Of a DNA stretch of 26,185 nt, positions 12,226-19,068 are shown in pieces (position 1 is the first letter of the stretch; each line of letters opens with the position of its first letter). A program made the translations under genes and the position numbers. Source of the stretch: JBBROS01 sp964246015 (lineage in GTDB: Bacteria > Pseudomonadota > Alphaproteobacteria > Acetobacterales > Acetobacteraceae). The notes beneath the pieces were generated by a model, which did not search any database, had not been told where the DNA came from, and saw only the letters and a program-made list of their open reading frames with translations. The stretch spans positions 1 to 26,185 of the forward strand of contig CAXTPG010000061.1 of the NCBI GenBank assembly GCA_964246015.1, in the 5' to 3' direction.

Positions 12226-15126
12226 TCAAGCCCCCGCGCTGCGGCCGGCGAGGTCGTCCGGCCATGCCATGCCGGGGTGGCGGGCGTTCACCTCCGCCAG
12301 CAGGGCCTCGGACTCGTCACCGGCGTCGAGCTGGTTCAGCGCCTGCACCTCTCCGCGCAGCGCCGCCCACCAGAGTCCGCCGCCTGGTTCGGCATTGTCC
12401 CGCACGCGAGCGAAGCGCGCGCGGGCGACCGCGGGCTCGGTGCCGGTCCGGCCCTCGCCGTGCAGGTGCACCTCGGCGACGGCCAGGAAGAACAGCAGGT
12501 CGCGATCCGCGGGGGCAAGGGTCCGGTCCTGACCGGGCTGACCCGCGCCGACCTGCGCGAAGGGCGCGTCGGCCAGCCCGGAGCGGAGTGCCAGCGCGCG
12601 CGCCGGGCCATACTTGCCGGCGTTGACCAGCGCGGGGACGGCGATGCGGGCGATGTCCTGATCCGTCGTGTCGTGCGCGATCAAGTCGGCGAGTTCGGCC
12701 AGCGCATCCGTGTGTCCCAGCATCGACAGGCCCTGCATCTCACCGCGCAGGGCGGCCCGCCAGACCGGGCTGCCATGGGCGGAGGCCCGGCGGACCCGCT
12801 GGAACAGCTCGCATCCGCGGGCCGGATCGCCGCCGGGCTGAAGTTCCAGCACGGCGAGGGCGAATTGCGTGTCCCGCTGGTCGTCCGCCGCCGCGGTTCC
12901 GGCGCCGTGGACGGGGCGCACGGCGTCGTCATGCAGGGCGAAGCGCTGGGCCAGGGTGCGGGCCGGTTCGTATCGGCCGGCGTTGACCATCACCTGGAAC
13001 GCCCAGCGGGCGCCCTCGGTGGTGGGCAGAAGCCTCGTCACCTCCTCGGCCAGCGCGGACAAGGACGACTCGTCCTTCAGCATCCGCAGGGCCTGCGCCT
13101 CTCCGCGGACCGCGTTCCACCAGGGCGGCGTGCCCGGGCGTGGCGCGGTGCGGGCGAACGCGAACCTGGTTCTGGCGCGCGCGGGGTTGGCCGGCGTGCC
13201 GTCCGGCCAGGCCTGCACGTCGATCACCGCGAGGCTGAACGCGAGCTCGGGCGTGTGCCCGGCCGCGCCGTCCTCCTCGTTCAGCGCAAAGCGGCGGATC
13301 AGGGCGCGGGCTTCGTCATAGGCCTTTGCATTGACCAGCACCGGAACCGCCCAGCCCGCGGCGGCGCGGCCGGGACTGGCCGTGACCGCGCTGTCCGCCA
13401 GGCGGACCTGGCCCGCCGCGTCGCCCAGCATGCGAAGCGCCTGGTCCTCGCCGCGCACGGCGTTCCACCAGAGGCCGGTGCCCGCCGGCTCGGCCTCACG
13501 GACCTGGCGGAAGCGGGTCCGGGCGCGGGTGGGATTGCCGAGGGGGACATCGTCGGGCCCCATCCGGGCATCGAGGACGGCGAGGGCGAAGAGCGCGTCG
13601 CGCTCCATGCCGGAGGTGGCATCGGGCGGCGCGTCGTCGAGGCCCAGGCCCTCGACCAGCCGTGCCGCGGCGTCGTAGAGGCCTGCGTTGACGAGGTTCG
13701 ACAGGGCGCGCAGTGCGACCGAGCGACGCCGGGCCTCGCCGCCATTGGGGGCGGGCGGCAGCGCCCGGTATCGGGCGGTCAGGTCCAGGGCGCCGGCGTC
13801 GGCGGCGCAGAGCAGCGCCTCGGCCCGGGCGGTCCAGCCGATGTCCTCGGTCTGGCCGTCTTCCATCGCCAGCTCGCCGAGGGCGCGGCGCATGGCGTCC
13901 GCCGCCCTGGCCGCCAGCAGGAATTGCGGTTCCAGGACGGACCGGGGCGTGCCGCCGGCCAATTTGCGGATCGCGCCGGAGTAGAGGAGTCCACCGAGGT
14001 TCAGCGGAACGAGTCGCGCCATCTCCTCCAGGCCGCATGTTGCGACCGCTTCGGGCAAGGCGGTGAGAGAGTCGAGCGGGAGGCCGAACCGCGCCTGGCA
14101 GGCAGGCACGAGGAGCGACCAGGCGCGGTCGGCGGCGGCCAGGTCGCCGTCGTTCACGCTTTCCTGGAAGGCACGGCCGGCGAAGGCGAGGAACAGGTCG
14201 CTCGACGGATCGACGCGTTCCGCCCGGTGCGCCAGGTGGTCGCGCAGGGCGTGGCGCAGCGTGGCGCGGTCCAGTTCCAGGTCGAGCGGGGAGTCGCTGG
14301 CGAAGGCCACGAGGGAGTGGCTGTCGATGTCGACGTCGACGTGGGCGAAGCCGGACTGCAGCAGCAGCGCGCGCAGGCTTTGTCGGTTCTGGATGACGAG
14401 GTGGAGGCTGGGCGACAGCAGGGGGATGATGATGCCGGGGGGGGTGGCCGGGTCGATGTCGTCGCCGTTGGGGGTCGTGAGGATGAGCACGCCGCCGGGC
14501 TTGAGCATGAGCTTTAGGGTGCGGACGAAGGCGGCCGGGGATGTCACGTGCTCGATGACCTCCGAGCCCATCACGACGTCCATGGTGCCGCGCGCCTCGT
14601 CGTCGTCGCGGAGGTAGCGCAGCTCGATCGGGAGGTGGAGCGCGTCGCGGCCCAGGGCGGCGAGGGGGGCCGGGTCGATGCCGAGGCCGGTCCAGGCGCG
14701 TGTGTTCAGCGCGAAGTCGAGTCCGAAGCCGTAGCCGCAGCCGACTTCCATGTAGGTGGCGCCGGGGGGACGGCGGAGCTGCGCGAGGGGCTTGGTGATC
14801 AGCGAGACGCCGGCGCCCTGCTGCACGTAGAAGGGGACCCGGCCGCGGTCGTTCAGCGCCGGTTCCGCGTAGTCCGGGGGCACCTGGCTGTCGTAGAAGT
14901 TCGCGGTGCAGACGGGGCAGCGGAGGACGCGGAGGCGTTTGGCGGGGTTGTCGGGGAGCTGCACGTCGACGGTGAGGATCAGAGTCTTGGGGTCCGCGGC
15001 GCCGCAGTTGGGGCAGGGGAGGGCTGCGAGGTCCGGCGGCGTGGGGGCGTTGCCCGGCTTAAACGCGATGGTGGGCGGCTGGACGACGCTGGGCAGCAGG
15101 CGCGCGGAGTGGGGTTCGAGGCTCAT
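12226..15126 (-). CDS. Zinc-ribbon methyltransferase with C-terminal WW-RGE tandem repeats
   Basis: A 966-residue protein. Residues about 37-72 hold two Cys pairs (CPNC and CPVC), a likely zinc ribbon. Residues about 120-300 are a class I methyltransferase: YMEVGCGYGFGLDFAL (motif I), GIDPAPLAALG, MDVVMGSEVIEHV, and LKPGGVLILTTPNGDD. Residues about 480-960 carry four helical repeats of some 116-130 residues. Each has a signature like LWWNAVRGEDQALRML with the first Trp at about 553, 669, 789 and 919, preceded by FALAVLD-type helices and followed by VLVNAKAYDEARAL-type helices, similar to TPR folds. I use the ATG at 15126; a start at 15162 adds residues without support. It lies three bases upstream of the RgpF-like gene. 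The methyl acceptor is unknown. Confidence 0.85.
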   Translation of the reverse strand: MSLEPHSARLLPSVVQPPTIAFKPGNAPTPPDLAALPCPNCGAADPKTLILTVDVQLPDNPAKRLRVLRCPVCTANFYDSQVPPDYAEPALNDRGRVPFYVQQGAGVSLITKPLAQLRRPPGATYMEVGCGYGFGLDFALNTRAWTGLGIDPAPLAALGRDALHLPIELRYLRDDDEARGTMDVVMGSEVIEHVTSPAAFVRTLKLMLKPGGVLILTTPNGDDIDPATPPGIIIPLLSPSLHLVIQNRQSLRALLLQSGFAHVDVDIDSHSLVAFASDSPLDLELDRATLRHALRDHLAHRAERVDPSSDLFLAFAGRAFQESVNDGDLAAADRAWSLLVPACQARFGLPLDSLTALPEAVATCGLEEMARLVPLNLGGLLYSGAIRKLAGGTPRSVLEPQFLLAARAADAMRRALGELAMEDGQTEDIGWTARAEALLCAADAGALDLTARYRALPPAPNGGEARRRSVALRALSNLVNAGLYDAAARLVEGLGLDDAPPDATSGMERDALFALAVLDARMGPDDVPLGNPTRARTRFRQVREAEPAGTGLWWNAVRGEDQALRMLGDAAGQVRLADSAVTASPGRAAAGWAVPVLVNAKAYDEARALIRRFALNEEDGAAGHTPELAFSLAVIDVQAWPDGTPANPARARTRFAFARTAPRPGTPPWWNAVRGEAQALRMLKDESSLSALAEEVTRLLPTTEGARWAFQVMVNAGRYEPARTLAQRFALHDDAVRPVHGAGTAAADDQRDTQFALAVLELQPGGDPARGCELFQRVRRASAHGSPVWRAALRGEMQGLSMLGHTDALAELADLIAHDTTDQDIARIAVPALVNAGKYGPARALALRSGLADAPFAQVGAGQPGQDRTLAPADRDLLFFLAVAEVHLHGEGRTGTEPAVARARFARVRDNAEPGGGLWWAALRGEVQALNQLDAGDESEALLAEVNARHPGMAWPDDLAGRSAGA
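12367..13470 (-). repeat. Protein-level tandem repeats (four WW-RGE units)
   Basis: Within the methyltransferase gene, the codons for WW-x-A-x-RGE-x-QAL recur at about 13470, 13122, 12762 and 12372, a spacing of 348, 360 and 390 bases. Unit three reads WRAALRGEMQGLSML and unit four WWAALRGEVQALNQL. The DNA copies are diverged, so this is an old internal duplication rather than a recent unstable repeat. Confidence 0.8.
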
Positions 15127-15170
15127 GCGGGCCTGTTTCGTCCAGGCACGGCCGGGTTGCAAGCGTCGCG

Positions 15171-15191
15171 GCGGCCGGCGGGGCCGGCCGC
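15171..15191. terminator. Hairpin downstream of rpoH
   Basis: GCGGCCGG (15171-15178) and CCGGCCGC (15184-15191) form a perfect 8-bp stem with a five-base loop in the 144-base gap between the rpoH stop and the next minus-strand gene. No T-run follows on either strand. It may work with the REP-like hairpin at 15214 to end rpoH transcripts. Confidence 0.4.
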
Positions 15192-15213
15192 TCGCCTTGG
15201 GCGGTGCGCGGGG

Positions 15214-15237
15214 GCCGGCGGGACGCCGGCGCTACGG
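15214..15237. repeat. REP-like palindromic intergenic repeat, copy 2
   Basis: Identical over 24 bases to 2726-2749, including the GCCGGCG/CGCCGGC stem with GGA loop and the GCTACGG tail. It lies 33 bases beyond the rpoH stop. Two exact copies 12.5 kb apart, both just outside gene ends, indicate a dispersed repeat family. Confidence 0.7.
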
Positions 15238-15270
15238 TTCGTGCGGGATGGCGTTGACGGCCACGGCCGG

Positions 15271-16167
15271 TCAGGCCGCGGCTTGCGCCTGGACGGCCTG
15301 GCGGCGCTCGGCGACCTGCGCCTTCATCGCCTTCTGCAGCTTCTCGAACGCGCGGACCTCGATCTGGCGCACGCGCTCGCGGCTGATGTTGTATTGCTGG
15401 CTGAGATCCTCGAGCGTGGTCGGGTTGTCCTTGAGGCGCCGCTCGATGAGGATGTGGCGCTCCCGCTCGTTCAACGTCTTCAGCGCGCCGGTCAGCAGGG
15501 CCTTGCGGCCGCTGTATTCCTGCTGGTCGGCCAGGACCGTTTCCTGGCTTTCCGCGTCGTCGACGAGCCAGTCCTGCCATTCGCCTTCCGAGTCGCTGCG
15601 GACGGGGGCGTTCAGGCTGTTGTCGGGCGCAGCCAGGCGGCGGTTCATGCTGACGACGTCCTGCTCGGGCACGGCGAGCACCTTGGCGATCTTGGCCACC
15701 TGCTCGGGCTGCAGGTCGCCGTCCTCGATCGCCTGCATCTGGCCCTTGAGGCGGCGCAGGTTGAAGAACAGCTTCTTCTGGGCGGCCGTGGTGCCCATCT
15801 TCACGAGCGACCAGCTGTGCAGGATGTATTCCTGGATGGCGGCGCGGATCCACCACATGGCGTAGGTCGCGAGGCGGAAGCCGCGGTCCGGGTCGAAGCG
15901 CTTGACGGCCTGCATCATGCCGACGTTGCCCTCGCTGATCAGCTCACCGACCGGCAGGCCGTATCCGCGATAGCCCATGGCGATCTTGGCGACGAGGCGA
16001 AGGTGGGACGTGACGAGCTTGTGCGCGGCCGACTGATCCTCGGTCTCACGCCAGCGGCGGGAGAGCGCGAGCTCTTCCTCGGGCGCGAGCATGGGGAACT
16101 TGCGGATCTCCTGCAGGTAGCGGGAGAGGTTGCCCTCTGGGGCGACGTTGACGATTGCAGCAGCCAT
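15271..16167 (-). CDS. rpoH: RNA polymerase heat-shock sigma factor RpoH (sigma32)
   Basis: A 298-residue group 3-like sigma70-family factor that directs RNA polymerase to heat-shock promoters. Region 2 shows LRLVAKIAMGYRGYGLP near 56-72, ISEGNVGMMQAVKRFDP near 77-93, and FRLATYAMWWIRAAIQEYIL at 97-116. The RpoH box QKKLFFNLR at 130-138 separates it from RpoD. Region 4 has TLNERERHILIERRL, then LEDLSQQYNISRERVRQIE as the helix-turn-helix. The length matches alphaproteobacterial RpoH. The gene stands alone, with a 228-base leader region back to rluD that contains a promoter with an embedded inverted repeat (see 16356-16384). Many alphaproteobacteria have a second rpoH, and whether this is RpoH1 or RpoH2 is not determined. 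Confidence 0.96.
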   Translation of the reverse strand: MAAAIVNVAPEGNLSRYLQEIRKFPMLAPEEELALSRRWRETEDQSAAHKLVTSHLRLVAKIAMGYRGYGLPVGELISEGNVGMMQAVKRFDPDRGFRLATYAMWWIRAAIQEYILHSWSLVKMGTTAAQKKLFFNLRRLKGQMQAIEDGDLQPEQVAKIAKVLAVPEQDVVSMNRRLAAPDNSLNAPVRSDSEGEWQDWLVDDAESQETVLADQQEYSGRKALLTGALKTLNERERHILIERRLKDNPTTLEDLSQQYNISRERVRQIEVRAFEKLQKAMKAQVAERRQAVQAQAAA

Positions 16168-16355
16168 GTGAAGGCCCTTCGTGTGTTCGACCGGGTTACG
16201 GTGGCTTCGTGTCCTATACGGCCCAGCGAAGCGGACGGTTGCGGCGAAACCTTGAGTTGGGCGCGGTGCGATCCATCACGTCCCAGAGACCGCCCCGAAG
16301 CGACGAACCCTGGACTGGACCCGGCCCCGCACGCCCGCAGAACCGGTGTGGCAGC

Positions 16356-16384
16356 TTGATACAGGACCACTCCGGTCCTGTCAA
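16356..16384 (-). promoter_or_regulatory. Putative sigma70 promoter of rpoH with embedded inverted repeat
   Basis: Read on the minus strand, TTGACA (16384-16379) and TATCAA (16361-16356) are 17 bases apart, a near-consensus sigma70 layout. The spacer holds an 8-bp inverted repeat, ACAGGACC and GGTCCTGT around GGAGT. The symmetry extends imperfectly through both hexamers as CTTGA and TATCAAG. A start around 16349 would give an rpoH leader of about 180 bases. The same palindrome begins 11 bases after the rluD stop, so it might instead be an rluD terminator hairpin, although no T-run follows. Confidence 0.5.
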
Positions 16385-16395
16385 GCAAGATGCAA

Positions 16396-17391
16396 CTACG
16401 CCGGTTGCGCGTCCAGGCGATCCAGCAGCGCCTGCATGTCCGGCGGGATGGGCCGCGCGAACTGCATGGGCGCGCCGCTGGCCGGGTGGCGGAACCCGAG
16501 GGTTGCGGCATGGAGGGCCTGGCGGGGGAAATCGAGCAGGGCGGCGCGGGTTTCGGCCGGGAGGCCGCGGGCGGCGGCCGGGATGCGACGGAGATAGGCG
16601 GGGTCGCCGACCAGGGGGTGGCCGATGCTGGCCAGGTGGACCCGGATCTGGTGGGTGCGCCCGGTCGCGAGGCGGCAGGCCAGAAGTGCGGCGGCGGGCA
16701 GCCAGGTCCGCGTCGTCGCGTATCGGGTGAGCGCCTGCTTGCCGTTGCGGGTGACGACGGCCATTCGTTTGCGGTCCCTTGGGTCGCGGCCGATGTCGCC
16801 CGCGATCTCGCCGGCCGAGGGCGCCGGGCAGCCCCAGACGAGGGCAACGTAGTGGCGTTCCAGGTCGCGCGCGGCGAAGGCGGCGGAGAGGGTGGCGAGG
16901 GCGCGTTCGGTCTTGGCGACGACCATGACGCCGGATGTGTCCTTGTCCAGGCGGTGGACGATGCCGGGCCGCCGCTCCCCGCCGATGCCGGGCAGGGTGT
17001 CGCCGCAATGGGCGAGGAGGGCGTTGACCAGGGTCCCGTCCTCGTTGCCCGGGGCGGGATGGACGACGAGGCCGGCGGGCTTGTCGAGCACGATGATGTG
17101 CGCGTCCTCGTGCAGGATGGCGAAGGGGATGGATTGCGGGGCGGGGCGGGCGGGGGTGGGGGCGGGCGGTTGCAGGACGTAGCGGGCGCCGGGCCGGACG
17201 GGGTCGGCGGGGTCGCGCAGCGCCACGTCGTCGCGCAGGACGGCGCCGTCCTGTATCAGGGCCTTGACGCGGGAGCGCGACATCGCGCCGATGGCGTCGG
17301 CGAGGAAGCGGTCGGTGCGCTGTCCGGCGGCCTCGGGTCCTGCGACGAGTTCGATGGGGACGGGGGCGGTCGACGCGGGCGGGTTATCCAC
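16396..17391 (-). CDS. rluD: Ribosomal large subunit pseudouridine synthase RluD family
   Basis: A 331-residue RluA-family pseudouridine synthase, probably RluD, which modifies U1911/1915/1917 in 23S rRNA helix 69 during ribosome assembly. An S4-like RNA-binding domain spans about residues 23-75 (RTDRFLADAIGAMSRSRVKALIQDGAV). The catalytic motif HRLDKDTSG is at 146-154, with Asp149 as the expected nucleophile. ILHEDAHIIVLDKPAGLVVHP and TGRTHQIRVHLASIGHPLVGDP are further family signatures. I use the GTG at 17391; a longer open frame upstream is a shadow of the two divergent small genes. No good ribosome-binding site precedes the GTG. It is divergent from the DUF6476-like gene with only 11 bases between the starts. 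Confidence 0.9.
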   Translation of the reverse strand: MDNPPASTAPVPIELVAGPEAAGQRTDRFLADAIGAMSRSRVKALIQDGAVLRDDVALRDPADPVRPGARYVLQPPAPTPARPAPQSIPFAILHEDAHIIVLDKPAGLVVHPAPGNEDGTLVNALLAHCGDTLPGIGGERRPGIVHRLDKDTSGVMVVAKTERALATLSAAFAARDLERHYVALVWGCPAPSAGEIAGDIGRDPRDRKRMAVVTRNGKQALTRYATTRTWLPAAALLACRLATGRTHQIRVHLASIGHPLVGDPAYLRRIPAAARGLPAETRAALLDFPRQALHAATLGFRHPASGAPMQFARPIPPDMQALLDRLDAQPA

Positions 17392-17402
17392 GGAGGTTCG
17401 GG

Positions 17403-17675
17403 TTGCGCGGGTTGATGGTGGCGGTGGTGGGCATGGGCGTCCTGATCGTGGCGGGGGTCGTCGTGCTGGGCGTGGCGTTGGTGGGACGAATGTCGGGCGG
17501 CGGCGGTCCGATTGCCAGCGTGATGATGGACGAGCCTGCGGGGACGCGCATTGCGGGCGTGTCGCTGGCGCCGGACAGGATGGCGGTTCAGTTGCAGGGC
17601 GGGGGTCCGGACCGGGTGGTGCTGGTGGACACGAAGGCCGGGCGGGTGCTGGGCCGGGTGGGGCTTCCGCGCTGA
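17403..17675 (+). CDS. DUF6476-like small membrane-anchored protein
   Basis: A 90-residue protein with one N-terminal membrane span (VAVVGMGVLIVAGVVVLGVA, residues 6-25), then a periplasmic tail with SVMMDEPAGTRIAGVSLAPDRMAVQLQ and DRVVLVDTKAGRVLGRVGL. It resembles the small alphaproteobacterial DUF6476 family, often beside rluD. The function is unknown. The best start is TTG at 17403, because GGAGG (17392-17396) is six bases upstream; the ATG at 17415 would be 18 bases from it. The stop overlaps the next ATG (TGATG), so the two small genes are translationally coupled. Confidence 0.75.
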   Translation: MRGLMVAVVGMGVLIVAGVVVLGVALVGRMSGGGGPIASVMMDEPAGTRIAGVSLAPDRMAVQLQGGGPDRVVLVDTKAGRVLGRVGLPR

Positions 17676-17848
17676 TGGCGCACGGGAAGCCGACGCTGCC
17701 GGAGAAGCGCTGCGCGGCGTGCGGCCGGCCGTTCGCGTGGCGGCGGAAATGGGCGAAGACATGGGCGGAGGTCAGGTATTGCTCGGACGCGTGCCGGACG
17801 GGGCGGCGTGCGGCGGCGCGGGCGGAACAGGGCAAAACTGGCGCTTGA
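17675..17848 (+). CDS. DUF2256 small zinc-finger-like protein
   Basis: A 57-residue basic protein matching the DUF2256 pattern: CAACGRPFAWRRKWAKTWAE, then VRYCSDACR. The two Cys pairs (C-x-x-C and C-x-x-x-C) probably bind zinc. The role is unknown; proteins of this family often occur near photolyase or stress genes. The ATG overlaps the stop of the DUF6476-like gene, and tRNA-Glu follows 67 bases later. Confidence 0.85.
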   Translation: MAHGKPTLPEKRCAACGRPFAWRRKWAKTWAEVRYCSDACRTGRRAAARAEQGKTGA

Positions 17849-17915
17849 TCTCGGCGCGGGAGTGCCATATCTAGCCGCCTCCGGACGCCGCAAGGGCGCG
17901 CCGGAGACGCGACAC

Positions 17916-17991
17916 GTCCTGTTCGTCTAGAGGCCTAGGACACCGCCCTCTCACGGCGGTAACAGGGGTTCGAATCCCCTACGGGACGCCA
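17916..17991 (+). tRNA. tRNA-Glu (anticodon CUC)
   Basis: The cloverleaf is complete. The acceptor GTCCTGT pairs with ACGGGAC (one T-G wobble). The anticodon stem CCGCC/GGCGG frames the loop CTCTCAC, giving anticodon CUC for GAG codons. The T arm AGGGG-TTCGAAT-CCCCT is perfect. The discriminator is G at 17988 and the CCA end is encoded (17989-17991). It stands singly after the DUF2256 gene. GAG is a heavily used Glu codon in this GC-rich genome. Its 3' end is a common integration site type, but no integrase or second copy of the 3' end is seen in the window. Confidence 0.95.
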
Positions 17992-18045
17992 GCCTTTCCG
18001 GTTTTTCCTTGTTGTTTGGACCAATGGCCCCGCAAGGGGTTTGCC

Positions 18046-18219
18046 ATGGCCAGGACGAAGTCTGCCGGGAACACTCTCGAGCCCGCCACGGGTCGGTTGT
18101 TGTCGCCCGGAGGGGCGTTCCGTGGACCCCGCCAATATCGGACACGCATGCTGGTCGATGGGTCACGTGTCGTCGGAATCTTCGAGACGGACAGGCTCGC
18201 GCCGAAGTCGGCCGCCTGA
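18046..18219 (+). CDS. Possible small hypothetical protein after tRNA-Glu
   Basis: A 57-residue frame beginning MARTKSAGNTLEPATGRLL and ending GIFETDRLAPKSAA, with AAGGGG six bases before the ATG. It is basic, has no membrane span and no recognised motif. The stretch around it (17992-18497) is otherwise without a credible gene, so this may be a real small gene, a remnant or chance. Confidence 0.25.
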   Translation: MARTKSAGNTLEPATGRLLSPGGAFRGPRQYRTRMLVDGSRVVGIFETDRLAPKSAA

Positions 18220-18497
18220 AGACAGGCGACCTGTGGTTGGAATATCCAGATCACGCGGACCCCGACCAGTCCTACTTTGGCGGGCGCCGGTTGCCCTTGC
18301 TGTCGCCAGCGCGGGGTGGCCTCGATCACCGCATTGCGCGCCGAACTGCGAGCGCAGAGATCGTTCGCATGGCGGCCAGTGGGCCATCGTGCGGATCGAA
18401 TAGGGGCCGCGTGCGCGCGAAAGCCCCCATGCGAGGGGGCATGAGATCAGTGGTCGACCGGTTGGCTATCTCGCCCGCCGTAGACCGGACGGGACCG
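18220..18497. other. Non-coding stretch upstream of dps
   Basis: About 280 bases with no convincing gene. The only structure is a 6-bp stem, GCCCCC (18423-18428) and GGGGGC (18435-18440). On the minus strand it is followed by TTT and could be a weak minus-strand terminator. No clear promoter for dps was recognised. Confidence 0.4.
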
Positions 18498-19025
18498 ATG
18501 GACCTTGCAGCGACCAGGATGCGGCGGATGGCGCCGCTCTCCACGCCGACACGCCTCGGCGACGCCGTCACGCATGACATCGCCGGGGCTCTGACGGCTG
18601 TGCTGGCCGACGTGTTCGCCCTGTATCTGAAGACGAAGAACTTCCATTGGCACATGTCAGGACCGCACTTCCGCGACTACCACCTCATGCTGGACGAGCA
18701 CGCGGCGCAATTGTTCGCAGCCACGGACCCTTTGGCCGAGCGGGCCCGCAAGATCGGCGGCGCCACCTTGCGCTCCATCGGTCAGATCGCCGCCAAGCAG
18801 CGCATCCTGGACAACGACGCCGACTTCGTCGCGCCGGACGACATGCTCGCGGAACTTCGCGACGACAACCAGCAGCTCGCCGCGGCGATGCGCGAGACGC
18901 ACGGGCTGTGCGACGCGGGCGGGGACGTCGCGTCGGCCAGCCTGCTCGAGGTCTGGATCGACGAAGCGGAACAGCGGACGTGGTTCCTGTTCGAGGCCGG
19001 ACGCCGTCACGGCGCCAACGCCTGA
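18498..19025 (+). CDS. dps: Dps-family DNA-binding ferritin-like protein
   Basis: A protein of up to 175 residues of the Dps/ferritin-like family. It forms a dodecamer that oxidises and stores iron and can protect DNA in starvation and peroxide stress. The ferroxidase-site signature is clear: LKTKNFHWHMSGPHFRDYH followed by LMLDEHAAQLF, with the His, Asp and Glu ligands in place. LAERARKIGG, and EVWIDEAEQRTWFLFEA near the end, are also typical. The start is uncertain: in-frame ATGs at 18498, 18519 and 18528 are possible and none has a strong ribosome-binding site. The family N-terminus (STPTRLGDAV) fits all three. The alpha/beta hydrolase gene follows 43 bases later, giving a possible stress-response unit. 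Confidence 0.92.
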   Translation: MDLAATRMRRMAPLSTPTRLGDAVTHDIAGALTAVLADVFALYLKTKNFHWHMSGPHFRDYHLMLDEHAAQLFAATDPLAERARKIGGATLRSIGQIAAKQRILDNDADFVAPDDMLAELRDDNQQLAAAMRETHGLCDAGGDVASASLLEVWIDEAEQRTWFLFEAGRRHGANA

Positions 19026-19068
19026 CGGTCCGCGACACACGTCCACACGACACGCAAGGAGCAGGGCA

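Noticed and set aside
11341..14517. A 1058-residue plus-strand open frame opposite the RgpF-like and methyltransferase-repeat genes
   Set aside because: It spans two real minus-strand genes and shows no recognisable domain, so it is a mirror frame of GC-rich coding sequence.
17392..17868. N-terminal extension of rluD to 17868
   Set aside because: The extra 159 residues are Pro/Arg-rich and are the complement of the DUF6476-like and DUF2256 genes; the GTG at 17391 gives the normal RluD N-terminus.
17935..18166. Minus-strand frames across tRNA-Glu
   Set aside because: Short frames with GDSNPCYRRE-type ends are well-known shadows of tRNA genes and not proteins.
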